DNA from: Chalara sp. BL73
Taxonomy: Eukaryota; Ascomycota; Leotiomycetes; Helotiales
Length of the DNA stretch: 64,000 bases
Reading direction: 5' to 3'
Assembly: GCA_918026815.1 (NCBI GenBank)
Contig: CAKJVC010000088.1
Coordinates: 62,001-126,000 of the forward strand
The translations under genes and the position numbers were made by a program. The notes beneath the pieces were generated by a model that saw only the letters and a list, made by a program, of their open reading frames with translations, made no database searches and had not been told where the DNA came from. Below are positions 54,924 to 64,000 of this stretch, piece by piece. Every line of letters begins with the position of its first letter. Within the stretch, counting starts at the first letter, position 1.

Positions 54924-55188
54924 CCTGGCGGTTTTGCTGGAAGACGATGCTGTGTAGTCGCAAAATACTATCGAATATCTGCCACTTTTTTATCGTTATC
55001 GAGATTTAAATTTTTGGTCGTGAAGGTCTTGGCGTGTGCAGGGGTGTGTGGAACCGGCTCGGCTCTGGGGGATGTTTCTGCCGTCGCCTTCTCCGAAAAA
55101 GTTCTACAACATCAATCTCTTTCGGCGCGCAAGACATATATCAGCCACTTCACTACTACCGATCAAGATCATCGGACGATTATAGAGG
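54924..55188. promoter_or_regulatory. Divergent promoter, RLP24 / PAM18
   Basis: 265 bp between two divergent start codons. It must drive a ribosome assembly gene and a mitochondrial import gene. No named element identified. Confidence 0.5.
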
Positions 55189-55613
55189 ATGACTACTATT
55201 TTGGGGATCGGTGCTGGCATTGCGGCCGCTGCATTTCTGGTAGGATCTGGAGAAGTCCAGATCAGAAAAGCCTCGTACTGATTTCTATACAGGGTCGAGC
55301 CGGGTTAGTTGCGCTGAGAAGGTCGAGGGGCGAGGTTGTAGGCGCTTTAGGGAAGGCATATTACAAAGGCGGATTTGAGCCCAAGATGAACAGGAGGGAA
55401 GCTGCGCTGATTCTCCAACTAAGGTGCGTCTCCGTTGCCATGCGTAACCTTGCCCGCTCTAACGTGCAAAATAGCGAACGACAACTCACGAAAGAGAAGA
55501 TACGCAAGAATCACCGCACGCTTATGATGCTGAACCATCCTGATCGAGGCGGTAGCCCGTACTTAGCAACAAAAGTTAACGAGGCGAAGGAGTTTCTTGA
55601 AAAGAATGGATAG
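55189..55613 (+). CDS. pam18: Mitochondrial import J-protein PAM18/TIM14
   Basis: Inner-membrane J-protein that stimulates mitochondrial Hsp70 at the TIM23 import motor. Exons 55189-55239, 55293-55423 and 55475-55613 give 106 residues. Seen: one N-terminal membrane helix ([20 protein letters not shown] across the first splice), the family string [21 protein letters not shown], and a J domain with helix [22 protein letters not shown] containing the His-Pro-Asp signature and [12 protein letters not shown] at the end. Length and order match Tim14. Donors are GTAGGA and GTGCGT. Very confident. Confidence 0.94.
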
Positions 55614-55932
55614 ATGCCATACCGGGGAATTGTAATGATATAAGAGGAAGGTATGTGTACAGATAGTAATGTGTATATTGAGGGCATCAGCGACGGCGTT
55701 ATTGCGGTTTCACAGAGCCTGAAAGGCGGAACTCTGCTCTGAAAGAATCAAACATATTTAAGGACTTTGTTTTTTCTCGAGAACTTGCCCCGAATATGGT
55801 AGGTTCATGAGAAATCACCGCTTCATCAGGAATATCTAAAATCCATACGGTGCAATTGTGCCACTATTTTATGATACAAGAGAGACGCTTGGTCTTTATT
55901 CTTTGATTGGCGCCCGACAATCCCACCAAGGC
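55614..55932. other. Convergent intergenic region
   Basis: Between PAM18 and the Gfd2-like gene. No gene seen. Confidence 0.45.
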
Positions 55933-58639
55933 TCACCAGCCAGGACCGTTCTCAACAGGCTTTTGACTTTCGGAAATCTTTGATTTACTCAATAATTCCG
56001 TTAGCCGTGAATACTTTTCGGAGTATTCAGCAGATACCTTTGTCGCTGCGGGTTGATCAGGTTTGTTCGGGGTTGATTCGGATTTGAGAGGACCACCAAA
56101 TTGGATTGCAGTTCCCCATGAGCTAGGGGCTGCCTCGTTTGCCTGCGGGACGAATAAGGTTCTTTCCTAGATGAACAAAACTCATTTTGAAGGCACTTAC
56201 CGGTCGCCATGGCTCTTGAGAGTCTTTAACAGCATCATCATTTCGACTCTTACTCCCTTTTGATGCTCCAGGGGCTGGAGGGGGAACTGGTGAGATTGGA
56301 GCGCCTCCATCGCTATTCTCCCCTCCGGAACTCCATCCTTGTTCATGCTCCCAAGCTGCGATTGCAGCTTCTTTTACAGCCTCAGCTACTCGCTCTTTGA
56401 TTTCTTGTTTCTTGACATCTTTCTCCTTTCCTCTGTCCTCCAGAGCCTTGATCGCGATCTTGACCATTGCTTGCAGTGTATAAGTTGCGTCATTTCCAGC
56501 ATTGTGCAGATTCCATCCCGTAATATCTAGTTCTGCAAGAATAGCACCTGAAATCAGTTTGCATTAGCATCACTTCTTGACGACTGTTAAGACAAGCCTC
56601 ATTTACCGAGATTTCGAGGATTTGACTCTCGTTTGACGTATTTCCACATAGACGATGTATCTACAATCTCTAGAAGGTTTGAGAGATTGTAGATATCGTA
56701 GCCAATGTTGCGAAAGTAAGTAACATCCATTCCTACATCGTGGCCAACCAAGATTATGTTGCGTTTAGGTAGCTCCTCTTCTGTAGCCTTTGCAGAGGGA
56801 TTCGAGAAAGGATATTTAAAGCAGGTTGATATGACATGTGGTGCGTCTTTCAAGTTGATGAATTCGCTATCACTTTGCGATTATTAGCCATATGAGATCA
56901 CATATGCAAAAGCGCACCCTTACCCGAATTCAAATTTATCTGCACAACCAGCCACAAACTCAAAATTTCGAAGATGCTTATACTCATTGATGCGGAAATG
57001 ACGAGCCCGAATGGCACTCAGCCAGTTGATGCCGCCTTTTCCAGGAACTAGCGTCCTGATATCATCTGTGTCAAGAGTCGAAATGCCGATTTCGGTAATT
57101 AATTTCTTGTCTCTTTCATATGCTTCAACCTAAATCACCACAGGGTCAGTTGTGATATGGTGGTATGATTTAATAATGACTCGATCACACATGACGCCCT
57201 TAGATGGTTGAACATGTTAGAAGCACTTACCCCTTTAGAGATGAAAACCACCGAGCCATCCTGTCCATACGGAGCTGGCTTATTGGCTTTGAAGTTGGTA
57301 GGTCGAAGCTTAGAAGCTGCGGCTTGAACCGCTGCATCATAGTCTTCCAATGCAAGTCCAGATATCTGTTGGCCTTTTTTTGATGGTCTCTAGTTGGTGT
57401 CCTTGACTGGCTTGACGAATCCCCAAATAGCGTTGGACTCGTTTGATAGAGTGGTTCCAGAACTGCTGCTGTACAATCCGGGCTGCCTTCTGTTTCTCCT
57501 TGTTTGCCTTTTTTTTTGTTCTTCTGAGCTTGAGTTATCATGTCGATCTTCCCCTTGAAGGCTACAAGTGATCTTTGCGAAGCACCTGAGGAATATCAGT
57601 ATTATTTTGACTTGAATTCGACGTACTTATTCATAAATATTGTGAAATTTGTCAGAACTCCCGAATTGGACATATTGGTAGCATAGTGATAGAGTTTCAC
57701 TTACCCTCGATTGAATTATCTTCACTATCCAGCTTAAAATAGCTAGGTGGGCATGTATTTCTGAGATTTTCTGCCATCGCTTTATTATTTGCTTGGCCTA
57801 AATATCGAGGTCTGGGCGTTCCATCGTCATCAAACACAATTCTAAAGGGATTGTCCCCATGAGCTGGAATCGATAGATTTATATTCAGGGCTTTGTTGAT
57901 GCCATTTAAGAAGTGCTCAAACTGTTTGGTAGGCACCAAAATAAACGCTGTTTGACTGGGATCTGCGCCTGTTGATCGATACAGATAATAGCTACGAAAG
58001 GTCAGATATTGGCTGGCGATGCTTGATACCTTTTAAACTAATAAAGAGAAACCGAGGAGCACAAATATGCATAGCTTAGGAGAATAAAGATCAATCTCAG
58101 ACTTACAAATCCCAGGTTCGCTCGTAGGCCTTCCCATCATCAAAGAACTCCAGGGCGACTTTGTCTCTGTTCGAATTGCCAATGTAGACATATGGATATT
58201 TTCTAATCGTTGTCCAAGGGCAAAAGCTCGTACCACCTTCGCACAATTGGCCTTTCTCAAGCTTGTGATCCTCGAAATTAATTGGAAATGAGGATATCTC
58301 TGTCAGCTTTTGTAAGCTAAATCAGATATGATATTAAGAATTGTTCCTAAATCTTACCCCGTGAGTGTGCAGCTGAATCAGTTTTTGACGTCTTAACTTG
58401 AACGCTTGCTGACTTCTCTTTCATGACTTTCTCATCATCACCATCATCATCGGAGTCTCTATTCTTGTGTAAGCTGTTTGCATCACAAATTAAACGGATC
58501 TTTGCATCACTCACGTTCCTTCGTATACGTAGGTCGTTTTGACTTGGCTCCAGTCAAACGGCTCCGAGCTCACAGCATTTGCATTTGTGATGCGCATCTT
58601 TTCAGAGGGCATAGCCCGCGGCTTATCACCATGCTCCAT
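55933..58639 (-). CDS. Gfd2/YDR514C-like RNase H-fold protein, frame disturbed
   Basis: Family with a predicted RNase H/exonuclease-like fold, related to yeast Gfd2 and YDR514C, of unclear function. Nine exons: 58639-58515, 58458-58358, 58299-58107, 57991-57705, 57585-57231, 57129-56924, 56866-56607, 56547-56201 and 56142-55933. Seen: KRVQRYLG, VEAYERDKKLITEIGISTLDT, NIILVGHDVGMDVTYFRNIG, SNLLEIVDTSSMW and WNLHNAGNDATYTLQAM, in family order, and a disordered C-terminus ending ENGPGW. Exon 5 is two bases too long for frame: conserved text moves frame once at an A9 run (57517-57509) and again near an A7 run (57381-57375). Either two base-count errors, a real double frameshift, or one error plus a 43-nt intron (57416-57374). 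If frame is kept, about 693 residues. Confidence 0.75.
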
Positions 58640-59276
58640 ATTTTCTTATCTGTGCAAGATATATTATTTTCTTGACATGCGTAGCACCGCTACTAGAAAG
58701 TAAGGTGACTTGCAAGGCTGCAAGGGGCCGTGGTTGGCAGGCACTCGTCTGGCGCCAATTATAGACGTATTTGCAATCAAACAGAGATGGAAAAGAGAGA
58801 GAGAGACCGAGGGTGTAATAAAATACTTAGATTCACTGTTGTGACCTAGTTTTTCTGGTTGAGGTGGAAATATTCTCCAAGGGGTTGGTACGATGATTTG
58901 GAGCCTCTTTGAGTATAAATTGGCTAAGGAGAGTAATTCATTCTTATCAGTGGAAGAAGAGGGGCAGAGGCGCGATGATTCACCGGTTCCTACATTTCAA
59001 GTTCTGCAAGAGGCTGTTGATAATCAGGGTTGAAAGAAGATTTTGGTTCTATGGTTAACATTGGGAACTTATTTGATCAATCAATCTGGTAATGTCAACG
59101 GTAAAAATTCCTACCCTGCTCATGGAAGGAGCAAGTAGAATTAAGCAACCCGCGCATTACCTGGCAGGCATCCATAACTATAGCTTCATGAATATACAGA
59201 ACTAAAATGTAGATGAAGTATGTATTAAACAAATTTTGAAGTTCATGATCACATTAATATTGATCATTAAGAGATC
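58640..59276. other. Intergenic region upstream of the Gfd2-like gene
   Basis: Promoter of the Gfd2-like gene and 3' end of PRP18. A short GA-repeat lies near 58795. No gene seen. Confidence 0.45.
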
Positions 59277-60357
59277 CTAACCCATCAACTGCCTAATATC
59301 CTCTGGTGGCCATCTGACCTGAGCAAAGCTCAAGCACCGCTTGATACTTTGCAGAAACTTTCTAGTAATCTCATCACCCATGACGTGGCCCTTCTCACTC
59401 TCGCCGATCTTCTCTCGAGCACTTCGCTCGTGGATACCAACCATGGTGACACCAATAGGCCACGCTGCTTTGCCTATACTTAGACGTAGATAGCCATCGT
59501 TTGCATCTACGTAGCGCCTCTCTTGAGCGGCTTTGACAATCTCGACAATTGGCTTGAGCAGATCATTATCGATGTCTCCCTCTTCGAACTTGCGGAATAG
59601 CTATGAATCGTCAGCAAGAAAATTTCGAAATAGAGCCAAGGTGACTTACTGGTATCATATTCTCCTTGCTTTGAACCATAGCATTATACGCAGCTTTACT
59701 GGCAAATGTATCTCGTTTCTCCTCTTTTGCCAGCGCCCTCTCCCATTCCGTCAGGACCATAGTGAAGTACGAAGCCAATTGTCTGAACAGATACTTCCTA
59801 CCGCCTACATCCTCTGGAACTTCCTCTACCTTCATATCCTTCTCCTCTACCAGCTCCAGACTAGTCGGAATAGGACCCGTCGTCATCACAACGCTAACTT
59901 TCCTGAACCGCTTTAGGCGTTGCTTATGTGTCTCCCCAAAGAGTTTCGCGGGATGTCCTATCTCCCGTAACTTATTGATAAGCTCCTCATCCTCGATATC
60001 ATCCACCACCGCCTCCTCGCTGACCTCTTTTATCAATTCCGGCAGCCCTAACTTCTTCCGTCTTGCACGCTCTTCCTCAGCCTCTTGTTCTTCCCTTCGC
60101 CGCCGCGACTCTTCAGCTAACCTTCTACGCTTCTCTTCCCGCGCTTTATTTGCTTCTGCTTCCTCCTCTTCTCGTTTGCGCTTGTTTGCTAGTTTAGCTG
60201 CCTTCTCAGCCTCGATGGCGCGTTGCTCGGCGAGATATTTTGCCTTGCGCTCTGCCTCGATCTCGGATCGTTTCTTGTATTTCTGCGAAGATTCATCAGA
60301 GCCTGACCCTGAGGCAGCCTTCGATATGGCATTCGACATTAAGGACGCGAAATCCAT
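59277..60357 (-). CDS. prp18: Pre-mRNA-splicing factor PRP18
   Basis: Second-step splicing factor that stabilises exon docking in the spliceosome. Exons 60357-59650 and 59600-59277, with a 49-nt GTAAGT...ATAG intron, give 343 residues, the size of fungal Prp18. Seen: a long charged helical N-terminus (Glu/Arg/Lys-rich, from SEIEAERKAKYLAEQRA), a PRP4-like motif LPELIKEVSEE with LRELGHPAKLFGE-type sequence (here INKLREIGHPAKLFGETHKQ), and the C-terminal Prp18 helix bundle (LTEWERAL, FRKFEEGDIDNDLLKPIVEI, YLRLSIGKAAWPIGVTMVGIHERSAREKI), including the conserved loop region, ending RWPPEDIRQLMG. Transcribed divergently from SAP18. Very confident. Confidence 0.95.
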
Positions 60358-60709
60358 TGTGGCCAGAGGATGTCAGGTCGTCGCAATTGCGAGGATATAG
60401 ATCTTGATAAGCCAGGCAGTACGCCGGATCTTGTCTGCCCCTCAGACAGGAGAGTCAGTACTCTAAGAGGTACAAATGATGATCAGATACCAATGTAAAC
60501 TTATAGAGCGTGAATATATCAATATTAAGAGTTTTTGTGGTGTTGTGTTCTTGACAAAATAAATTTCAGTTCGACATAAAGCAGCCGCTTGCGTTCAAGC
60601 TCCCCACCTCAACATTCACACATTTGCGCCGGAGCTTGACAACAACGTCGCTCAACAAATGAAAATTGCATAAAACAGACTTTGAGTATCTCAAATAGAC
60701 TCCTACGCC
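60358..60709. promoter_or_regulatory. Divergent promoter, PRP18 / SAP18
   Basis: 352 bp separating two divergent start codons. No named element identified. Two RNA- or chromatin-related genes share it. Confidence 0.5.
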
Positions 60710-61530
60710 ATGGCAACAGCTCCGGTCAAAATTGATCGCCAACAACACACGCCGTTCCTCCTCAAGCTCTTCTATAAAACGGGTGGGTATCACAGGTAAG
60801 CTAGCTCGATCTCAGCCTTGTCCCAACTGACGAATTTTCCAGTGTCAGCGAGTTCTCGCCTCCTGCCGAGCTTCCCCCATTCATCCAGATATATACCTGG
60901 CCAACATGTACCCTTCGTGAACTCGCTCACCTCCTTACCACAGCCTTGCCCTCGGTCCTGCCAGAGCCAGCAATCGGCACGCGTCTTGCCTTCCGCCTCA
61001 TCTTTGCAGATACCCGTAGTTCAGCGCCCACACAAGGACCAGGTAGATATTCGTCAAGAGAGATTGGAAGTGTGGTGCTTGGAGATGGAGGACCAGGGAT
61101 CTTGCCTGATGAGGAGGAAGCTGCTATTGTTGCTGGTGGGAGGATGGCGGGTTCTTTGATGGGTGAGCCGGAAAAGACGTTGCAAGAGGTTAAGTTTGTG
61201 GTTGGAGACTATGTTACGTGTTCGATTTTACCGGCGCAGGCCAATGGACATGTTGCGCCATTGCCGAGTGGCCCTGTGAGAGGTCCTGCGGGATATGGAG
61301 CCGGGAGAGGGGACTATGGGTATGGTGGAAGGGGAGGCCCAAGAGATAATGGTTTCGGATCTAGAGGGAGGGGAGGCTCTCGAGTAGGAGGATATGGGCA
61401 AGGAATTGGTGCTGGAGTACCTAACGGGGAGTGGAGGAGAGGGGAGAGAGTTCCTGAAGGACCTTCTGGAGGCAGAGGCAGAGGGTATGGTGGAGGCTTT
61501 GGAGGCGGCGGTCGGGGAAGCAGATGGTGA
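60710..61530 (+). CDS. sap18: SAP18-type protein with RGG/GYG tail
   Basis: SAP18 is a ubiquitin-fold protein of the Sin3 histone deacetylase complex and of the ASAP/PSAP splicing-associated complex. Exons 60710-60795 and 60843-61530 give 257 residues. Seen: the SAP18 start IDRQQHTPFLLKLFYKTGGYHSVSEF across the splice, IYTWPTCTLRELAHLL, an inserted GPGILPDEEEAAIVAGGRM segment, the last strand FVVGDYVTCSILPA, then a long Gly/Arg/Tyr-rich tail with GRGDYGYGGRGG and repeated GGRGRG units. Animal SAP18 ends near the fold (about 150 residues); the tail is a fungal extension that suggests RNA binding. The donor is GTAAGC. Confident in family. Confidence 0.9.
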
Positions 61531-61941
61531 ACGTGAAAGATGCATTACTATTTTGATGATGCGAAAAGCATGGATCAATGGTAGTCTCAGGCCTTTTTTT
61601 TTCATGTACATATACTAATGTATACAATCAGAAAGCGCAGTCCCGGAGAGGCAGCATGCCAACACCTTGTCCGCATTCTATCAGGCAAATTTGTACAGCA
61701 TCCGCAGTCATATGTTCTGTAACATTGAACGCAAGAGCAGTCATTTCCCACGCGGTGTTGAGCCCTCTAAAATTTAGCTATCAATGAGTGCTCATCTATG
61801 GGTTCCCAGGTCCCCTTAAGCGCCTCAGAGATGTGACATGCAAATCGTTTAATGAGATTGCATGTTCTTATGGTCTTTCAATTTCTGGTTTCCATTCCCG
61901 GTATCTCCCTATGTACAAATATGATAACCCCGCGCATCTAC
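61531..61941. other. Convergent intergenic region
   Basis: Between SAP18 and the complex I-type gene; a run of T lies near 61594. No gene seen. Confidence 0.45.
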
Positions 61942-62328
61942 CTATGCCAACAACGAATCACCCTTTCGCTTCCCCCTGTAATCGTATTTGCCCTGCCTCG
62001 CCGTTAGTATCTCCTCTGATAACACTCAATTGAATGAACATACGTCCTGGGTATATGAAATATACGTAATCAGTGCCGGGAAGGCAACCATATACGCGAA
62101 TGTAATGCGTGCCGTCCGTCCAGTCCACCTAAAGTACTTGTGTCGATTGACATATACAGCTACAGGCTTGTCAGAACTAATTGCTCGGTGCAAGCTGGGA
62201 ATTTCGGCGTGACGAACCGTTGAATTTGGCGAACGCGGGGTCCTGTTTGAGGGCTGGGAGGTGAATTAGCATGCAGGATTGGGATTCGATAATACAAGAA
62301 CCTCACGTAGATTGTGGTGGCCCGCCAT
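61942..62328 (-). CDS. Complex I B15/NDUFB4-like subunit
   Basis: Small accessory subunit of mitochondrial NADH:ubiquinone oxidoreductase, judged by sequence pattern. Four exons: 62328-62307, 62253-62218, 62159-62044 and 61992-61942, giving 74 residues. Seen: MAGHHNLPLKQDPAFAKFN, then HKYFRWTGRTARITFAYMV, one hydrophobic helix (YMVAFPALITYISY), and the typical tail GKYDYRGKRKGDSLLA. All phases close. The second intron has a GTTCGT donor. No single exon is longer than 116 nt, so simple open-frame searches miss this gene. The assignment to the B15/NDUFB4 type rests on the FRWTGRT and GKYDYRGKR strings from memory of the family and is moderately confident. Confidence 0.75.
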
Positions 62329-62788
62329 TGTGATGTGTTCTGGCTATTGCCGTGGATTTCTTGTGGTGAGAAGCTGTTCAACTGAAGATCGACGATTATG
62401 ATGTTGAAGATTCCGGATGAAAATTCCACCGATCCGGGCATACCTTGGACCTCAGCTTCTTACGGCTCCAACCCCAATACAACTGTAGGGTCACAACTCG
62501 AGATATTTTCTACCAAAATCCTTACGAAGTGAAGGGCCGGATCTGCTAGGTGGAAATTTAGGTAATTTCTGAAGCATGATGCTTGGTGCAGAGCTCAGTA
62601 TTGATGGCCTTCCGAGTGGAGAATGTGCCTGTGAAGCCTCGGCAGGCCTTGATTCAAAGCGCTATGAAACTACCTAGCAGTTATCTCCTCTGTTGTGCGT
62701 CGCCTTTTCACTTACATCCTCTCATATTCATGTATTTTATCATCTGTCATACCATTCAGAATAATTAACTTAATTACCTCTGCCCAAT
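62329..62788. promoter_or_regulatory. Divergent promoter, complex I-type / GST genes
   Basis: 460 bp between divergent start codons. No named motif identified. Confidence 0.45.
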
Positions 62789-63802
62789 ATGGCCTCCGTT
62801 GCAGCTGAACAGCCCAAAATAAAGCTCTATTGGTACGTCATCCTTGGTTCATACAGAACAATGATAGACTGGCATATCTTTTTCCCCTCGAGTCGTGTGA
62901 GCCCTTATAGAGATCCAATATATGTAGCAAGTTTCGATGAGAAAAATTCCATTGGACATAAATATAATAAGCATTACAGTGTTAACCTTGGTTAACCCGA
63001 AATAATAGGCTTGAGCAATCCCGCTCCCAACGAATTCTTTGGCTGCTCGAGGAGTTAAAGCTCCCATATGAGCTCGAGATCTTTCACCGAAACAAGGAGA
63101 CCAAGCTCGCTCCTCCCGAGCTCAAGAAGGTTCATGCTTTGGGGAAATCTCCTGTGATCACAGTCACGCCTCCTGGTTCAACCGAATCCGTGACCATAGC
63201 CGAAAGTGCTTTCATCATTGAATATCTCCTGGAGCACTTCGCAAACGGGAGCACTTTATCTCCTACAAGATACCGTCCTGGTCAAGAAGGCAAGGTGGGC
63301 GGCGAAACGGAGGAATATCTACGGTTCAGATATTACATGCATTATGCTGAAGGAAGCCTCATGACTCCGCTCTTGGTTAGCCTGGTTGCTCACTGTAAGT
63401 TGCATGAAACACCACCGATCATGTCTATTTGACTGAATTCCCTCAGCAATCAAAACCTCATCGGTCCCCTTCTTCATCAAGCCTATCACCGGCGGCGTTG
63501 CGTCCAAGATCCAGACCAATTTCTTAGACCCTGCCTTCAAGACCCATTTTACGTTCCTCGAATCCCAGCTCGCCACATCTCCAGAGAACGGTCAGTATCT
63601 CTGTGGCCCAAGACTCACGGGTGCGGATATCCTCATGAGCTTTCCCCTTATCGCGGCCAAAGGTCGCGCCGGCTTGACGGAAGAGAAGTATCCTAAGCTC
63701 TGGGCTTACGCTGCAAGGCTCGAAGAAGAAGAGGGTTATAAGAGAGCTGCGCAGAAGATTGTTGAGATTGATGGGAAATTTGAGGCTTCATTCAAGATGT
63801 AG
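62789..63802 (+). CDS. Glutathione S-transferase (Gtt1-like)
   Basis: Transfers glutathione to electrophiles and reduces peroxides; cytosolic or ER-associated in fungi. Exons 62789-62832, 63009-63394 and 63447-63802 give 261 residues. Seen: thioredoxin-fold N-terminal domain with YWLEQSRSQRILWLLEELKLPYE (Ser/Arg near the GSH site, formed across the first splice), the cis-proline region GKSPVITV, the GSH-binding IAESAFIIEYLLEHF (Glu-Ser motif), and an all-helical C-terminal domain with FLCGPRLTGAD-like string (QYLCGPRLTGADILMSFPL) that closes the fold, ending KIVEIDGKFEASFKM. The first intron is long (176 nt) for this window. Confident in family; class by resemblance to yeast Gtt1. Confidence 0.9.
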
Positions 63803-64000
63803 TTATTGGAATGGTTTAAACATATGACGCCGCTATTACCTTGGTATCAAAATCGGCTAATAGTGCAATAAATGTACATTTCAGTACGAAGTTGCTTAGT
63901 TGTTCTCTGCATTCCTGGATCGCAATGTGCTACGCCAAATGACTCGTTGACCGAGGATCAGAAACTCGGAATTTAAGACAAAGTAATAAAGTAGCTAGCA
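63803..64000. other. Region downstream of the GST gene
   Basis: Last 198 bases; probably 3' untranslated sequence. No gene seen. Confidence 0.4.

Noticed and set aside
55014..55613. 199-codon frame reading through the PAM18 introns
   Set aside because: Only the C-terminal part matches the J-protein; the family N-terminus lies in another frame joined by splicing.
59762..60400. 212-codon Ser-rich plus-strand frame
   Set aside because: Antisense of the Glu/Arg-rich PRP18 N-terminus.
1..64000. CRISPR arrays, prophages, rRNA genes, biosynthetic gene clusters
   Set aside because: None seen; the DNA is eukaryotic with intron-rich housekeeping genes and no core biosynthetic enzyme.

Overview
The window is a stretch of nuclear chromosome from a filamentous ascomycete fungus (Pezizomycotina). 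I infer this from dense intron-containing genes, short introns (mostly 43-105 nt, GT-AG, branch points close to CTAAC or CTAAT), Pezizomycotina-type proteins (PacC, HET domain, fungal SAP18, Gfd2/YDR514C-like), an internal TTAGGG tract, and C-to-T decay typical of repeat-induced point mutation (RIP). A Leotiomycetes-like species would fit, but that is only a guess.

Layout. 0.3-9.5 kb: topoisomerase III TOP3 (-), a DUF1295 membrane protein (+), a BCAS3-type WD40 protein (-) and the dolichol-phosphate mannose synthase subunit DPM2 (-). 9.7-16.9 kb: splicing factor CWC22, a coiled-coil protein with a GATA-spaced Cys4 cluster, and a small one-helix membrane protein, all (+). 18.2-24.9 kb: a Ulp1-like protease, a SET/MYND methyltransferase, a Pho13-type phosphatase and a TMEM205-like protein, all (-). 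24.8-26.0 kb: an AT-rich element with degenerate terminal inverted repeats. 26.0-34.3 kb: KU80 (+), a spliced hypothetical membrane protein (+), the rRNA methyltransferase RCM1 (-) and the pH regulator pacC (-). pacC has ten GCCAAG sites in the 520 bp upstream of its start. 35-44.5 kb: gene-poor, AT-rich DNA with a tandem duplication, a PAR32-like gene and a decayed gene with repeated in-frame stops. 44.6-50 kb: a C2H2 zinc-finger protein with a GC-AG intron, a membrane protein and a broken HET gene. 50.9-63.8 kb: an ING/PHD chromatin reader, RLP24, PAM18, a Gfd2-like RNase H-fold protein, PRP18, SAP18, a complex I B15-like subunit and a glutathione S-transferase.

Most genes are independent housekeeping genes: DNA repair and topology (TOP3, KU80), splicing (CWC22, PRP18), ribosome assembly (RLP24, RCM1), mitochondria (PAM18, B15-like), chromatin (ING, SAP18, SET) and glycosylation (DPM2). 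Several are divergent pairs with short shared promoters. I see no biosynthetic cluster, intact transposon, rRNA, convincing tRNA or CRISPR array. Exon borders were read by hand from splice signals, reading-frame continuity and family motifs; none was tested by computation or transcripts. Many proteins become complete only after splicing, including exons of 3, 5 and 18 nt.
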